Below are positions 27,401 through 35,492 of a DNA stretch of 64,000 nt, one piece after another. How positions within the stretch are numbered: position 1 is the stretch's first letter; each line of letters starts with the position of its first letter. Origin of the DNA: JBBQED01 sp038320345. Lineage in GTDB: Bacteria; Bacteroidota; Bacteroidia; AKYH767-A; OLB10. Location: NCBI GenBank assembly GCA_038320345.1, contig JBBQED010000002.1:270778-334777 (forward strand). The letters are read 5' to 3'. A model generated the notes under the pieces. It made no database searches and was not told where the DNA came from. It saw nothing but the letters and a program-made list of their open reading frames with translations. Position numbers and translations under genes: made by a program.

Positions 27401-27910
27401 TATGTTTTCCGAGGAACCAATAATACCCTAAGCCCAACTGCAGCCTACAGTTCAACTTCTTTACAACCTGAATTGTTTAATCCTGGAACAGGAACTTTCG
27501 ATATTTATTTTAACGGAAGTTCGATCACTTGGACTTTAAAAACCTATCAGGGTAATTCATTAACCACAGTAACAAAAACTGCAAGTTCCGCTTCTCCTCA
27601 GTGTACTACTAACAGCAGAGTTCTTGGACCGATAGAAAATGAAACTGAGGCGCAACATTCAGGGATCTTCCAAATATATCCAAATCCTGTTCATGATCTG
27701 GTGAGAATCTCATTCCCTACTTCTGTAGATGAAATTTCTTACCGAATTACGGTTTATGATTTAATGGGTAAAAGAACTGAAGTTGAAGAATTCGTCAACA
27801 GTACAGGGAATAATCTGGATTTAAATCTCTCGGGATTAAGCAGCGGAACTTATCTGATCCGTTTGGAATCCTTAACTGATAATCACGTTTTCAAAATCAC
27901 AAAAGACTAA
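21473..27910 (+). CDS. Giant T9SS-secreted subtilase-like protein with Ig-like, ARALVN-repeat and MBG domains
   Basis: 2145 residues, GTG start, then a signal peptide (MRKSINQQ..., cleavage near AQAQ). Order: a Gly/Ser-rich beta-solenoid-like region (~30-360); three PKD/Ig-like repeats (~360-610, each with 'NAG...QLNG'); an S8 peptidase-like domain (~690-1165); an IPT-like fold; an MBG-type domain interrupted by ARALVN hexapeptides (~1420-1540); further MBG-type repeats ('ADNKxxxYG', ~1600-1940); and a type A sorting domain ('IYPNPVHDL'). In the peptidase domain Asp757 (VGVISDS), Asn883 (SAAGN) and Ser1103 (GTSAAAPH) are present. The usual HGTHVA His segment instead reads DEGRAML (801-807). 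It is probably a surface-exposed or released protease or adhesin. Activity is uncertain because of the altered His site. A terminator follows. Confidence 0.85.
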   Translation: MRKSINQQFSFFKRIVQVITLMLVSIYAQAQQQQISSYSVFGGFSTLPTGCSTPSSPGNAVIVGSSSAITGGFVGSYKLVNSSSSVNFSSNIHSGGKVTLGNSNTVSGNITAANTPAVSGTIIQIGSSALISGSINVAGNTVISSGTLTGSITHPAGTTYTGPVPAGGNITGTPTLPILPALPAITPFQPFPTLPDINSTRSIVPGLYDDIKLSGGKTLTFSGTGIYVFDKIDNSGGTNYFVFDFQNNPSGTFKIYIHNNANLNKLSVSMINGGSASRIYTELHGNGSTINGNYCFSLANGSSSNAATKWLGTVWAPYAGISIGSGSGNSTITGALWSSTQVNIQSGVTIVFAPFQNCTTPIANAGVDKVIFCNPNSVQLDGTGSTAGSSYSWVASNGGNIVNGAATATPTVNAAGTYTLTVTSPSGGCTASDVALVTLNNTSPIANAGSDNQITCNASSIQLNGNGSSAGVNYSWTASNGGNIVNGALTATPTVNAAGTYTLTVTSPANGCSSTDIVLVTLNTTPPGANAGGTNQLTCSIPSVQLNGSSSTLGVSFAWTTNNGFIVTGANTSTPTINADAKYYLTVTNPANGCSSLDSLAITRIPCIFPYYPPPVGGKSYNLIGSELSSLHDYFGSVTDTSEYIFRLSNDSVMVEVIALQGAYNTLLALLQTPPYGITDLVNNGTNSLIITGKYPIANLRKLDSLPNLIDYCRPVFPPLVNSGVAYSNGDISLRSDFVRNGYAVDGNGVKVGVISDSYNSILGNPALTDIVNGDLPGVGNPVHPTPVQVVKEYPFGRRTDEGRAMLQIIHDVAPGANLAFRTGFISAGDFSEGIKSLQQTGCKVIVDDVTYITEPFFEDGVVSKAVDLVTSQGVSYFSAAGNYGNKSYESIYAPAPAPISVTGTAHDFGGGDIFQSINLTPGNYTIVLQWQDSIYSLGQTQTGTSNDLDIFLTYDNGITLFGFNRINTGADPLEVLPFTVTENTTTNIMVTRASGNSNVRFKYIVFRGELTINEHNLGTSTLVGQANAAGAMAVGAVLYSNTPAYGVNPPTIASFSSLGGTPVNGVVRNKPEFTGPNGVNTTVYLGGQNIDGDAFPNFFGTSAAAPHIAAVAALLLDARLKYFNQDFNPTQMRSLLQSTAYDMGAPGFDFVNGYGFVRADSAMRTFAAPTPEITSLILPGGSVTPGLQTFIVEVAGQFLTPQSVVLFRGVPIPSVVLSNSQIQATIPTFTGNPPIQVYTPPITPVGIDGGYSDTLYFFSPVKKAVVITADNKTKKFGEILPAFSVHITVDGNPLQNTTFTLADLGLSNILYTSPANSQSNAGIYFIRPGIDPLDPNDPNDVPFLESYTYSFVDGLLTIQKMPLVISAKDTTITYGDKIADLGFNYGYDASNIDLIDQTSFLNSLESEHASNIVNATALLDARALVNGRALVNADIENLTFLVSARALVNARALVNARALVNGTTQIDTTNLVDVSPASIFNYQNDSAVTSLVSARALVNARALVNARALVNGNAVVNARALVNGSPLVNSNTAGDPAGEEVVVIVDEDDVNAPANDTLDVLKSINMITGTTVGQHAIVPGALLSNNFEITYELGTLTILPATLTVKADNKSMVYGGSVNYTSSINGYQYNDIDSPIVAGPPQYTILNSASQIVTGIIPAGSFSIVPGGLPLVQPSNYVVTYQNGLLNVGKATITATADNKTRVYGIANPAFNINYTGFINNENPTVFTVAPTASTLATINSPVGNYPITVSGGSANNYNFSYVSGNLNITKATLIATADNKTKTYGAINPILTISYSGFAPGDGPANITAPTASTTALTLSNVGTYPITLTGGSSTNYNITKVNGTLTVTKAQLYVTANTKSMNQGASIPTLTSTITGWISGGTNIILCNPSYSVSPNCVNAPGIYIITPCCMTLLCPGNYNINYVTGNLYVNPKGSGAQKITTNLTCIESLVGHPSGFAYVAHFTYTNTNVTPLYVFRGTNNTLSPTAAYSSTSLQPELFNPGTGTFDIYFNGSSITWTLKTYQGNSLTTVTKTASSASPQCTTNSRVLGPIENETEAQHSGIFQIYPNPVHDLVRISFPTSVDEISYRITVYDLMGKRTEVEEFVNSTGNNLDLNLSGLSSGTYLIRLESLTDNHVFKITKD
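25737..26069. repeat. ARALVN hexapeptide-coding repeat tract
   Basis: An 18-bp unit encoding Ala-Arg-Ala-Leu-Val-Asn recurs about ten times in two clusters (around 25737-25860 and 25950-26069), some copies with a Gly spacer or substitutions. Arg is variously AGA, CGT, CGA or CGC, and Leu varies likewise. The DNA has therefore diverged at synonymous sites while the peptide is kept. Confidence 0.9.
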
Positions 27911-27933
27911 AAACGAAGTAGATTCAATTGATA

Positions 27934-27970
27934 GAAAGGGCTTTCTCGCACAGAGAAGGCCCTTTTTTAT
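27934..27970 (+). terminator. Rho-independent terminator after the giant gene
   Basis: AAAGGGC-TTTCTC (27935-27947) and GAGAA-GGCCCTTT (27953-27965) form a long stem around a short loop, followed by TTTT. It is 24 bases after the stop. Confidence 0.88.
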
Positions 27971-28041
27971 TAGGGAATGTCTTCTTTTGAAATTATCCCC
28001 TATCTTTAGAATTCCCAAATTGAGTGCAGCAGATTCCCATT

Positions 28042-29943
28042 ATGAAACTAAAAGTACCTGGTTTACTGATTTTTCTATTTATTCATGTAATCGCGATATC
28101 GCAAGATGTCAAGATAGATAGCATCAGAAAAGTCCTGAATTCATCAAGGGAAGACAGTTCAAAAGTCAATACTTTATTAGCCCTAAGTAGTAAATTTTAC
28201 AGCTCGGCTCCTGATACGGCGATATATTATGCGAAAGTTGCAAAGGAACTAGCTATAAAAGTAAGCTTTCCGAAAGGAGAAGCTATGGCACTCAAAAATA
28301 TCGGAATTGCGTATTACAATCAGGGGAAATATGTAGAGACACTGGATTATTGGATTCAGAGTCTTGCTGTTTTTGATTCGATAGGTGATAAAATCGGAGT
28401 AGCCAATATTAATAGCAATCTTGGTGCGATTTATTTTAATCAGGCAGAAGATGCGAAAGCATTGGAATATTATCTGAAATCATTGCAAGTATCCGAAGAT
28501 ATTGGTGACAAACTAAGAATTGCTACTGCTCTACAAAATATTGGAGCTGTTTATTTTAACAAAAAAGCAACGCATGATAAAGCGCTGCAATATTATCAAC
28601 GTGCCCTTCCACTTGCAGAAGAAATGGCGGATGATGATGCCATCGGATCTATTACCGTTAACATGGGAGAGATCTATCGAGATGATAAAAATGATTATGA
28701 TACGGCGATTTTTTATTTTCAGAAATCATTGAAAGCCTTATCTAATTCGGAGTATATCCCCTATTCTCTCAATGCCATAGGTCAAGTGTATGTGAAGAAA
28801 GGCAATTATGCGAAAGCTGTAGAGAATCATAAGCTCGCCTATGAGAAAGCTGAAAAATTAAATTCTAAGTTGGACATGGCGCAGTCGTTACTCTGGCTGG
28901 CCAATGCTTATAGCAAGCAAGGGAATACCACTGAAGCACTAGCAGCATATCTAAAGTCTGAAGTTATAGCCAAAGAAATTGGAGCTACTTATGACTTGAA
29001 ACGGATCTACGAAGGGCTCTCCGGAACCTACGCTCAGCTATCCGATTTTAATAATGCCTATAAGTATCAACAACTTTTCAGCGATATCAAGGATACTCTT
29101 TATAATATTGAAACGGATAAAAAATTATCCGGACTACAATTCAACTTTGAGATTGAAAAGAAACAAAATCAGATTGTAAATCAAGAGAAAGACTTAAAAC
29201 AACAACGCACGATCCGGAATGCAACTTTCGGAGGATTAGCAATTGTACTTTCCTTTCTTGTGGTCGTGTTCTTCCAAAAAAAGAAAATCACCAAAGAAAA
29301 ACAACGTAGTGAAGAATTACTGCTGAACATCTTACCAGAAGAAACCGCAGAAGAATTGAAAGCAACAGGTACAGCAAAAGCGAAGAGCTTTGATCTAGTA
29401 ACTGTAATGTTTACTGATTTCAAGAATTTTACTCAAGCCAGCGAAAAGTTATCTGCAGAAGAATTAGTAAAAGAAATCAATCTATGTTATAGTGAATTCG
29501 ATAGAATTATTACCAAATATGGCATTGAGAAAATCAAAACCATTGGAGATAGTTATATGTGCGCTGGTGGCTTACCCGTAAGTAATACTACTCATCCTGA
29601 AGATATCATTAAAGCAGGATTAGAGATGCAGGATTTTATCTCCCAAAATATAGAAGTGCGTAAGAAAAATGGAGATCCTTTTTTTGAACTTCGCCTCGGA
29701 GTTCATACCGGTCCTGTTGTTGCAGGAATTGTAGGTATTAAAAAATTCGCCTACGATATCTGGGGCGACACTGTGAATACCGCTTCCCGAATGGAAAGTA
29801 GTGGTGCAGTTGGGAAAGTTAACATTTCGGGAACAACACATGAATTAGTAAAAAATAAGTTTAATTTCACTTACAGAGGAAAGATTCCCGCCAAGAACAA
29901 GGGCGATATCGATATGTACTTTGTAGAGAGCATTCTTAATTAA
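28042..29943 (+). CDS. TPR-repeat, membrane-anchored class III adenylate cyclase
   Basis: About 633 residues. The ATG at 28042 is chosen because it starts a clean signal peptide (MKLKVPGLLIFLFIHVIAIS); an in-frame GTG lies 18 bases upstream. Residues ~35-340 are tetratricopeptide repeats ('AIAYYNQGKYVETLDYW', 'GAIYFNQAEDAKALEYY'), then a coiled coil, one membrane segment (~390-410), a basic stretch, and a catalytic domain (~440-630). The metal-binding Asp residues are in FTDFKNF and IGDSYM. The adenine-specifying Lys (KIKTIGD) and Asp (YDIWGD) and the transition-state Asn/Arg (NTASRM) are present. It should therefore make cAMP in the cytoplasm in response to ligands or partners bound by the periplasmic TPR part. 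A TATCTTTA near-match to the -7 box is at 28001. Confidence 0.88.
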   Translation: MKLKVPGLLIFLFIHVIAISQDVKIDSIRKVLNSSREDSSKVNTLLALSSKFYSSAPDTAIYYAKVAKELAIKVSFPKGEAMALKNIGIAYYNQGKYVETLDYWIQSLAVFDSIGDKIGVANINSNLGAIYFNQAEDAKALEYYLKSLQVSEDIGDKLRIATALQNIGAVYFNKKATHDKALQYYQRALPLAEEMADDDAIGSITVNMGEIYRDDKNDYDTAIFYFQKSLKALSNSEYIPYSLNAIGQVYVKKGNYAKAVENHKLAYEKAEKLNSKLDMAQSLLWLANAYSKQGNTTEALAAYLKSEVIAKEIGATYDLKRIYEGLSGTYAQLSDFNNAYKYQQLFSDIKDTLYNIETDKKLSGLQFNFEIEKKQNQIVNQEKDLKQQRTIRNATFGGLAIVLSFLVVVFFQKKKITKEKQRSEELLLNILPEETAEELKATGTAKAKSFDLVTVMFTDFKNFTQASEKLSAEELVKEINLCYSEFDRIITKYGIEKIKTIGDSYMCAGGLPVSNTTHPEDIIKAGLEMQDFISQNIEVRKKNGDPFFELRLGVHTGPVVAGIVGIKKFAYDIWGDTVNTASRMESSGAVGKVNISGTTHELVKNKFNFTYRGKIPAKNKGDIDMYFVESILN

Positions 29944-30037
29944 TCACCATTTCAAAATCTAAAAACAATAACCTTTACACCCCGCTGATTGAAGATTTTA
30001 CTGTAGGTGCAGCAGCATTTCTTGATCAGCTTATCGA

Positions 30038-31420
30038 ATGAAAATCAAACAAAACAGTATTCTCATTCTGTTTTTCCTTCTTACTTTTCAGCTCCAGGCG
30101 CAACGAATTAAAGTATATTTCAACCATCCTGTAAACACGGCTGTGTCATCAGGGGTATCTGCTATTTATGTAAATCAGGCATTAGATGATACGCTCATTG
30201 CATATATCAATCGAGCTCAAATTTCTATTGATGTGGCGGTATATAACTATAGTCAGAGTGCAGGAATATCCAATATTGCAACGGCGATTAATGCGGCCTA
30301 TAACCGCGGAGTGAATATACGTTGGATCTATAATTCCAGCTCTAGCAATTCCGGAGTTGCATTACTTGATCCAGCTATCAATACACTTGGTAGTCCCAGT
30401 GGTGCTAATTATACCATCATGCATAATAAATTTATGATTGTAGATGCGGCATCAACTAATCCTCTCGAAGCAATTGTATGGACTGGTTCTAGCAACTGGG
30501 GTGATCAACAATTTAATGATGATGAGAATAATGTGATCATCATCCAGGATCAAAGTCTGGCACAGAATTACACAATAGAATTCAATGAAATGTGGGGAGG
30601 TTCAGGATTATCACCGAACCTTACAAATTCAAAGTTTGGTTCTTTTAAAACCAATAATACACAGCACCAATTTACCATAGATGGTAAAAATGTAGAACTA
30701 TTTTTCAGTCCCAGTGATGGAACAAGTACTGAAATTCTTCAATCCATCAATTCAGCGAATCAATCTCTTTACTTTGGGATCTATACTTTTACAGAAAGTA
30801 CTCTTGCAAATGCGATCGTCAACAAGATCCAAAATAATAATGTGTATGCATTAGGCATTATAGACCAGTTCAGTATTTCCTATCAGCCCTACTCTATTTT
30901 GAGTCCTGTGATGAATACTAATTTGATCGTGTACAATCAAACTAGTATTTACCATAATAAAATGTTAATCGTTGATCCCTGCCTTCCAAATTCAGATCCG
31001 CAAGTAGTTACAGGATCACATAACTGGAGTATTTCAGCGAACACTCAGAATGATGAGAACACATTGATTATTCATGATGATACGATTACTAATATTTATT
31101 ACCAAAGCTTTTATCAGGACTATGCTAATTTAGGGGGTATCATTACTTCCTGTAACCAACTCACCGGACTCCCAACTGTTTCGGCTGCATCATTTTCTAT
31201 CTCACCGAATCCTATTACGAATGAATTGATCCTCTCCAATTCAGAAAGCCAGTTTTTAGAAATAAAAATCTATTCAGTAACCGGAAGTTTAATTGAAATG
31301 ATCAACGAAAGCAATGGTGAAATTCATATCGGACTTCAACAATTTGCAAATGGATTATATTTATTGCAGATCAAAAACGGGAATAAAATCAGCACCGCTA
31401 AATTCCAATTAATCCATTAA
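30038..31420 (+). CDS. Secreted phospholipase D-like protein with T9SS type A signal
   Basis: The 460-residue protein has a signal peptide (ending FQLQAQ). It carries two HKD motifs: H129-N-K131...D136, followed by 'GSSNWG', and His306-N-K...D, followed by 'GSHNWS'. The paired motifs form one active site that hydrolyses phosphodiester bonds in phospholipids or nucleic acids through a phospho-His intermediate. The C-terminal ~75 residues ('ISPNPITNEL', 'NGLYLLQIKNG') form a T9SS sorting domain, so the enzyme works at the surface or outside. The single-strand style of the repeats and the size suit the endonuclease-like branch, but lipid versus DNA substrate cannot be decided. The MFS gene starts 18 bases downstream. 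Confidence 0.88.
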   Translation: MKIKQNSILILFFLLTFQLQAQRIKVYFNHPVNTAVSSGVSAIYVNQALDDTLIAYINRAQISIDVAVYNYSQSAGISNIATAINAAYNRGVNIRWIYNSSSSNSGVALLDPAINTLGSPSGANYTIMHNKFMIVDAASTNPLEAIVWTGSSNWGDQQFNDDENNVIIIQDQSLAQNYTIEFNEMWGGSGLSPNLTNSKFGSFKTNNTQHQFTIDGKNVELFFSPSDGTSTEILQSINSANQSLYFGIYTFTESTLANAIVNKIQNNNVYALGIIDQFSISYQPYSILSPVMNTNLIVYNQTSIYHNKMLIVDPCLPNSDPQVVTGSHNWSISANTQNDENTLIIHDDTITNIYYQSFYQDYANLGGIITSCNQLTGLPTVSAASFSISPNPITNELILSNSESQFLEIKIYSVTGSLIEMINESNGEIHIGLQQFANGLYLLQIKNGNKISTAKFQLIH

Positions 31421-31438
31421 AAATTCAAGCCCTATTTC

Positions 31439-32659
31439 TTGAAGAAACTTCAGCATTCTCCTTTCAACATTGCCGTATTAGCCGCTGGGTTAGGTTTTTT
31501 TATAGATGCCTTCGATTTATTTCTCTTTAATATTTACAGAATACCTAGCCTTAAAGAATTAGGTTTATCGGGAAAAGAACTAACCTTAACTGGTGAACAT
31601 CTGCTATCCATCCAAATGCTGGGCATGATGATCGGTGGAATTATCAGCGGTATGCTTGCAGATAAAAAAGGAAGAGTGGGAGTTTTATTCGGTTCTATTT
31701 TATTGTATTCGCTCGCTAATATCGCCAATAGTTTTGTTCAAGATACTCAGACCTATGCCATCATACGATTTTTGGCAGGTGTTGGTCTTGCAGGAGAGTT
31801 AGGCACTGGAATAACCCTCGTCAGTGAAAGTATGACCAAAGAAAACAGAGGTTATGGAACTATCATCGTAGCTACTCTTGGAGCCTTAGGAGCAGTTTGC
31901 GCTGGCTTAGCCGGAGATTTAATTCCGTGGAGAGATGCCTTCATGGTAGCAGGAATTGCAGGCTTAGTGCTTTTACTTTTTAGGATGAAGTCAATGGAAA
32001 CTGCGTTCTTTCAAAAATCAAAACAAGAAAAAGTAATGCATGGTTCATTCCAATTACTTTTCAGTGATCGGCGGCGAACCTTGAAATATTTAGCATGTAT
32101 TCTCATGGGAGTTCCCATCTGGTATTCTGTAGGGTTGTTGATCACCCTAACACCAGAAATCATGAAAGAACAACAAATCGATTACATTAAAATTTCTACC
32201 TGTTTTATTTTATTCCAAACAGGAATCACAGTAGGAGATCTCAGCAGTGGTATATTCAGTCAGTATTTCAAATCGAGGAAAAAAATTATTATCGCTTACA
32301 TGCTATTTGCATGCTTAGCGACAATCCTGCATTTCAAAAGTATTTATTCGGGACGTGAAATTTATTTTACCTCATTATTGATGGGAATCGGATGTGGTTA
32401 TCTCTCTGTATTTGTGACTACCACAGCAGAACATTTCGGAACAAATTTAAGAGCTACGGTTGCAGCAACGGTCACCAATTTTATGCGAGGTGCCATAACA
32501 ATATTGATTCCACTGCATATTTGGCTGGAACATTCATTTCATCTCACTTTAACTTTTTCACTGATAATTGTTGGAATTATCGTTTGGACGGCGGCACTCA
32601 TCTCAGTAGTTGCACTTCGGGAAACATTTGGGAAAGATCTCGATTATCTCGAAACATAA
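31439..32659 (+). CDS. MFS transporter
   Basis: The 406-residue inner-membrane protein has about 12 hydrophobic helices. Between helices 2 and 3 is the MFS loop motif (GMLADKKGRV). The N-terminal helix carries 'GFFIDAFDLFLF', typical of the sugar-porter/aromatic-acid-like MFS branches with charged residues in helix 1. The start is TTG at 31439 (MKKLQHSPFN), 18 bases after the phospholipase-like gene, so the two are likely cotranscribed. It ends 14 bases from the convergent DUF4403 gene with no clear terminator between. Substrate unknown. Confidence 0.85.
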   Translation: MKKLQHSPFNIAVLAAGLGFFIDAFDLFLFNIYRIPSLKELGLSGKELTLTGEHLLSIQMLGMMIGGIISGMLADKKGRVGVLFGSILLYSLANIANSFVQDTQTYAIIRFLAGVGLAGELGTGITLVSESMTKENRGYGTIIVATLGALGAVCAGLAGDLIPWRDAFMVAGIAGLVLLLFRMKSMETAFFQKSKQEKVMHGSFQLLFSDRRRTLKYLACILMGVPIWYSVGLLITLTPEIMKEQQIDYIKISTCFILFQTGITVGDLSSGIFSQYFKSRKKIIIAYMLFACLATILHFKSIYSGREIYFTSLLMGIGCGYLSVFVTTTAEHFGTNLRATVAATVTNFMRGAITILIPLHIWLEHSFHLTLTFSLIIVGIIVWTAALISVVALRETFGKDLDYLET

Positions 32660-32673
32660 TATAAAAAGTGATT

Positions 32674-34101
32674 CTATCTTTTAACACCTATTGAATCTAC
32701 TTGTACTTCGGCAACTGCATCACCGGTAGTATTTACCATGAGCTGGATACCATTTTTATTAATCAAGACTTTCTTCAATTTGAACTCCATACTCTGAATA
32801 TCAAATACCAATACGCGTCCCACTTTGCCTTTCTTGAGTGCCTTTTCAATAATACTTGGCAATTCACTAATTCGTGTTTCTAAAGGATGATCTAACTCAG
32901 CTTTTAAGGTAGATAAAAGGTTGGAGTGAAAGATCCATTCTCCAGTCTTTAACAGATAAGAAGAGGTAGAAAGATCATATCGAAAATCATTCAACGTAAT
33001 AAATTGTAAAGTAGGATCAATTTCAAAATTCCCAGTCAGATATACTGTACCATCAATAGCTCCACTCAATTGAACTGACAATGCAATTCCAGTTCCTGAT
33101 CCAAACACTTTTACATCAACAACTTTAACAGACTGTCGCTCATAGGTGATCACTTTGCCTTTGAGACTATCCGTTAATACCATATTCAATTCTTCAAAAG
33201 GAATTTCAGCAAGGAGATTTAAATCAAATCCACGTTGTGAATTCCGTGCACTTTTCAATGCTGGCAAAACTGAATCCTTAATTATTAAAGTATCGGCACC
33301 AACAACAGTATGAATTAAAGCCGTAATGCCGACATCCATGAAAAGTAAATCTCTTTTTGAATAGATCTTACTTAGCGTAAAAGTTTTTGGAGTAATACAT
33401 AAATAAATAGGTCGAACTGGTCGGTTAATAATAATTGGCTTTTGCATATTCAGCCACTCCTGCAATGCCAAGGGTTTAAGCTCAACTTGTTTACTGATGT
33501 ATTCATCAATCTTACCAGCAATTTTATCCTGAGTTTTCAGCAATTCCTTCTCAGCCATTTTACTTAAATTAATGGAGAACAATCCCAAATCTACTACGGG
33601 CTCTTCAATCCATTCAAACTTACTAATTCGAGTATTGGTATTTACTCTCCAATTGGATTCGATCTTCAACTTACTCGCCATCTGAACATTCACTCTAAAA
33701 TCTGTTGATTTTTCAGCTTTAATTTTAATCCCAAGTTTTTTTGAATTTACTTTTAGATGCACCCATACTTTTAAAGGAGCAGATGAAAAGAGTGAATCAC
33801 CTTTAACTGATAATTTAAAATTCCCGGTACGGCGTACCTTAATAATTAAATCATCAGGGATTTTCAACGTATCAAACAGTAATAATTCTGGAATCTCTTT
33901 ATTTAACCTTGCTTCTAAATCAGACATGCTAAAACTGATTTGTGAATTCCATGTCGATAATTCCTGAGTGAGACTATCATTTGGAGTTGCAGGAGGAGCA
34001 AGATCAACAGGAACTGGGTAATCACTCTTCAAAAAATATAGATAGCCACCAGCGCCCAAAAAAAGCAGAAAAACGACAAGGAAAATTGTTCTTTTACGCA
34101 T
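32674..34101 (-). CDS. DUF4403 family protein
   Basis: About 475 residues. The ATG at 34101 (MRKRTIFLVVFLLF) is preferred because it places a standard membrane anchor or signal at the very N-terminus; an upstream in-frame start adds 17 unlikely residues. The remainder is beta-rich with repeated 'LxVxxxxDxxVxL'-like strands, as in DUF4403. This family of unknown function resembles lipid-binding BPI/SMP-type tubular folds. It follows tolC by 65 bases on the same strand, so it may be the last gene of the RND efflux operon. Envelope location is inferred from the anchor. Confidence 0.75.
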   Translation of the reverse strand: MRKRTIFLVVFLLFLGAGGYLYFLKSDYPVPVDLAPPATPNDSLTQELSTWNSQISFSMSDLEARLNKEIPELLLFDTLKIPDDLIIKVRRTGNFKLSVKGDSLFSSAPLKVWVHLKVNSKKLGIKIKAEKSTDFRVNVQMASKLKIESNWRVNTNTRISKFEWIEEPVVDLGLFSINLSKMAEKELLKTQDKIAGKIDEYISKQVELKPLALQEWLNMQKPIIINRPVRPIYLCITPKTFTLSKIYSKRDLLFMDVGITALIHTVVGADTLIIKDSVLPALKSARNSQRGFDLNLLAEIPFEELNMVLTDSLKGKVITYERQSVKVVDVKVFGSGTGIALSVQLSGAIDGTVYLTGNFEIDPTLQFITLNDFRYDLSTSSYLLKTGEWIFHSNLLSTLKAELDHPLETRISELPSIIEKALKKGKVGRVLVFDIQSMEFKLKKVLINKNGIQLMVNTTGDAVAEVQVDSIGVKR

Positions 34102-34166
34102 ACCGCAGAAAATTACTGAAACTAATCTAAACTTCGTAAAAAAAAGAAACAAAAATTTCTAAGTGA

Positions 34167-35492
34167 CTATTTAACCAATATGCCGGCCAAAGCAAGCAAA
34201 TCCGTTTCAGCAATTTTTGCTAGATACGCAGCATTCAGCAATCGGTCAGAAGCATTTTCCTTCGAGCGTTGGGCTTCTCGAAGTTCTATCACATCCCCCT
34301 GATTCAAACGAAATCGTTCCCCAACAATGGTAAGATTTTCATCTGCCAAGGCATTACTCTCTTGCTCCTTTTTCCAGATGATAATTGCTGCCTGATATTG
34401 TTGCCAGGTATTCGCAAAGGAAGATTGTATAGCATTACGCAACTGTTCTGTAGTCAACCGTGCATTCTCTTCCATGATTCTGGAATTTTGAATTTGGCGA
34501 TTCTGAACGTTTCCATTAAACAAATTCCATTTGAATGTTAATCCCGCCTGAGGACCAGTGGTTTTATTCTCCCTAAAAAATCCTCCTTCAGTTGAAGTAT
34601 TGTTAGAATAGTAACCTGCATTCAGATCCAGTTGAGGATAAGAATATGCTTTTTGCGCTTTTAATTCTTGCTTAGCAACTTCCTGCAAAAGCAAATACTC
34701 TCTCAAATCAGGATTATTCTTTTCGATGCCCTCCAAGAGTTCAGCGTACGAAGCAAGTTCTAGAGGACGCAAACTATCACTAGCAACGATAGTGGTATCA
34801 TCGGGAGGAAAAAGCAAAAGTTCATTTAATTGAATTTTTGAAGAACGTAGATTAGCCTGAGCTGAATATAAACTAGTGATTTGTTCATTCAAATCAACTT
34901 GAGCTTGTAATAATTCTGTTTTGGCAGCACGACCAACATTTAGTTTTTCTTCCGCGATCTTAACTCTTTCTTGATATAGCGAAAGATTAGCATTGATATT
35001 CTCAATATTTTTTTCAGCTCTCACTAGTGCATAATACACGCCAGATACTGCAGAAACAGTAGAGATCACCTGTTGTTTCAGGTTGACTTCACCCACTTGC
35101 TCTTTTAACTTTAAGCGATGGTAATCTGCAAACATTCGCGTACCATTGAATAATGTCCACGTAAGCACTACATTGCCACCATAATTATCAGACTGAATAT
35201 TTTTATTATCAAGTTGAGAACCGTCGGCATATTCCTGATGGATATCATTCTGAGAACGATTGACATTTCCATTCACATCAATACGAGGTAACATACCTGC
35301 GTTTCCTAAGGTTGCATTATTCTCATCAATTTTGAGATTATTTCTTTCGATACGGATTCCCAGATTGCGATTTAAAGCAGTATCAATCGCTGCGCGAAGT
35401 GTATATGCTTGTTGAGCAGTTAATGAACCTGAATGCATCATCAAAAAAATCCACAAGGACATTAACGTACTTTTCTTAATTTTCATCAACAT
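34167..35492 (-). CDS. TolC-family outer-membrane efflux protein
   Basis: The 441-residue protein has a signal peptide (ending SLTAQQA) and two similar halves of long amphipathic helices, the TolC/OEP layout ('LRAAIDTALNRNLGIRIERNNLKI' at the start of the first helix pair, and 'RLNQGDVIELREAQ' near the end). It forms the outer-membrane channel of a tripartite pump. Its start overlaps the end of the RND gene by 17 bases, showing tight operon organisation with the permease and adaptor. Confidence 0.9.
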   Translation of the reverse strand: MLMKIKKSTLMSLWIFLMMHSGSLTAQQAYTLRAAIDTALNRNLGIRIERNNLKIDENNATLGNAGMLPRIDVNGNVNRSQNDIHQEYADGSQLDNKNIQSDNYGGNVVLTWTLFNGTRMFADYHRLKLKEQVGEVNLKQQVISTVSAVSGVYYALVRAEKNIENINANLSLYQERVKIAEEKLNVGRAAKTELLQAQVDLNEQITSLYSAQANLRSSKIQLNELLLFPPDDTTIVASDSLRPLELASYAELLEGIEKNNPDLREYLLLQEVAKQELKAQKAYSYPQLDLNAGYYSNNTSTEGGFFRENKTTGPQAGLTFKWNLFNGNVQNRQIQNSRIMEENARLTTEQLRNAIQSSFANTWQQYQAAIIIWKKEQESNALADENLTIVGERFRLNQGDVIELREAQRSKENASDRLLNAAYLAKIAETDLLALAGILVK

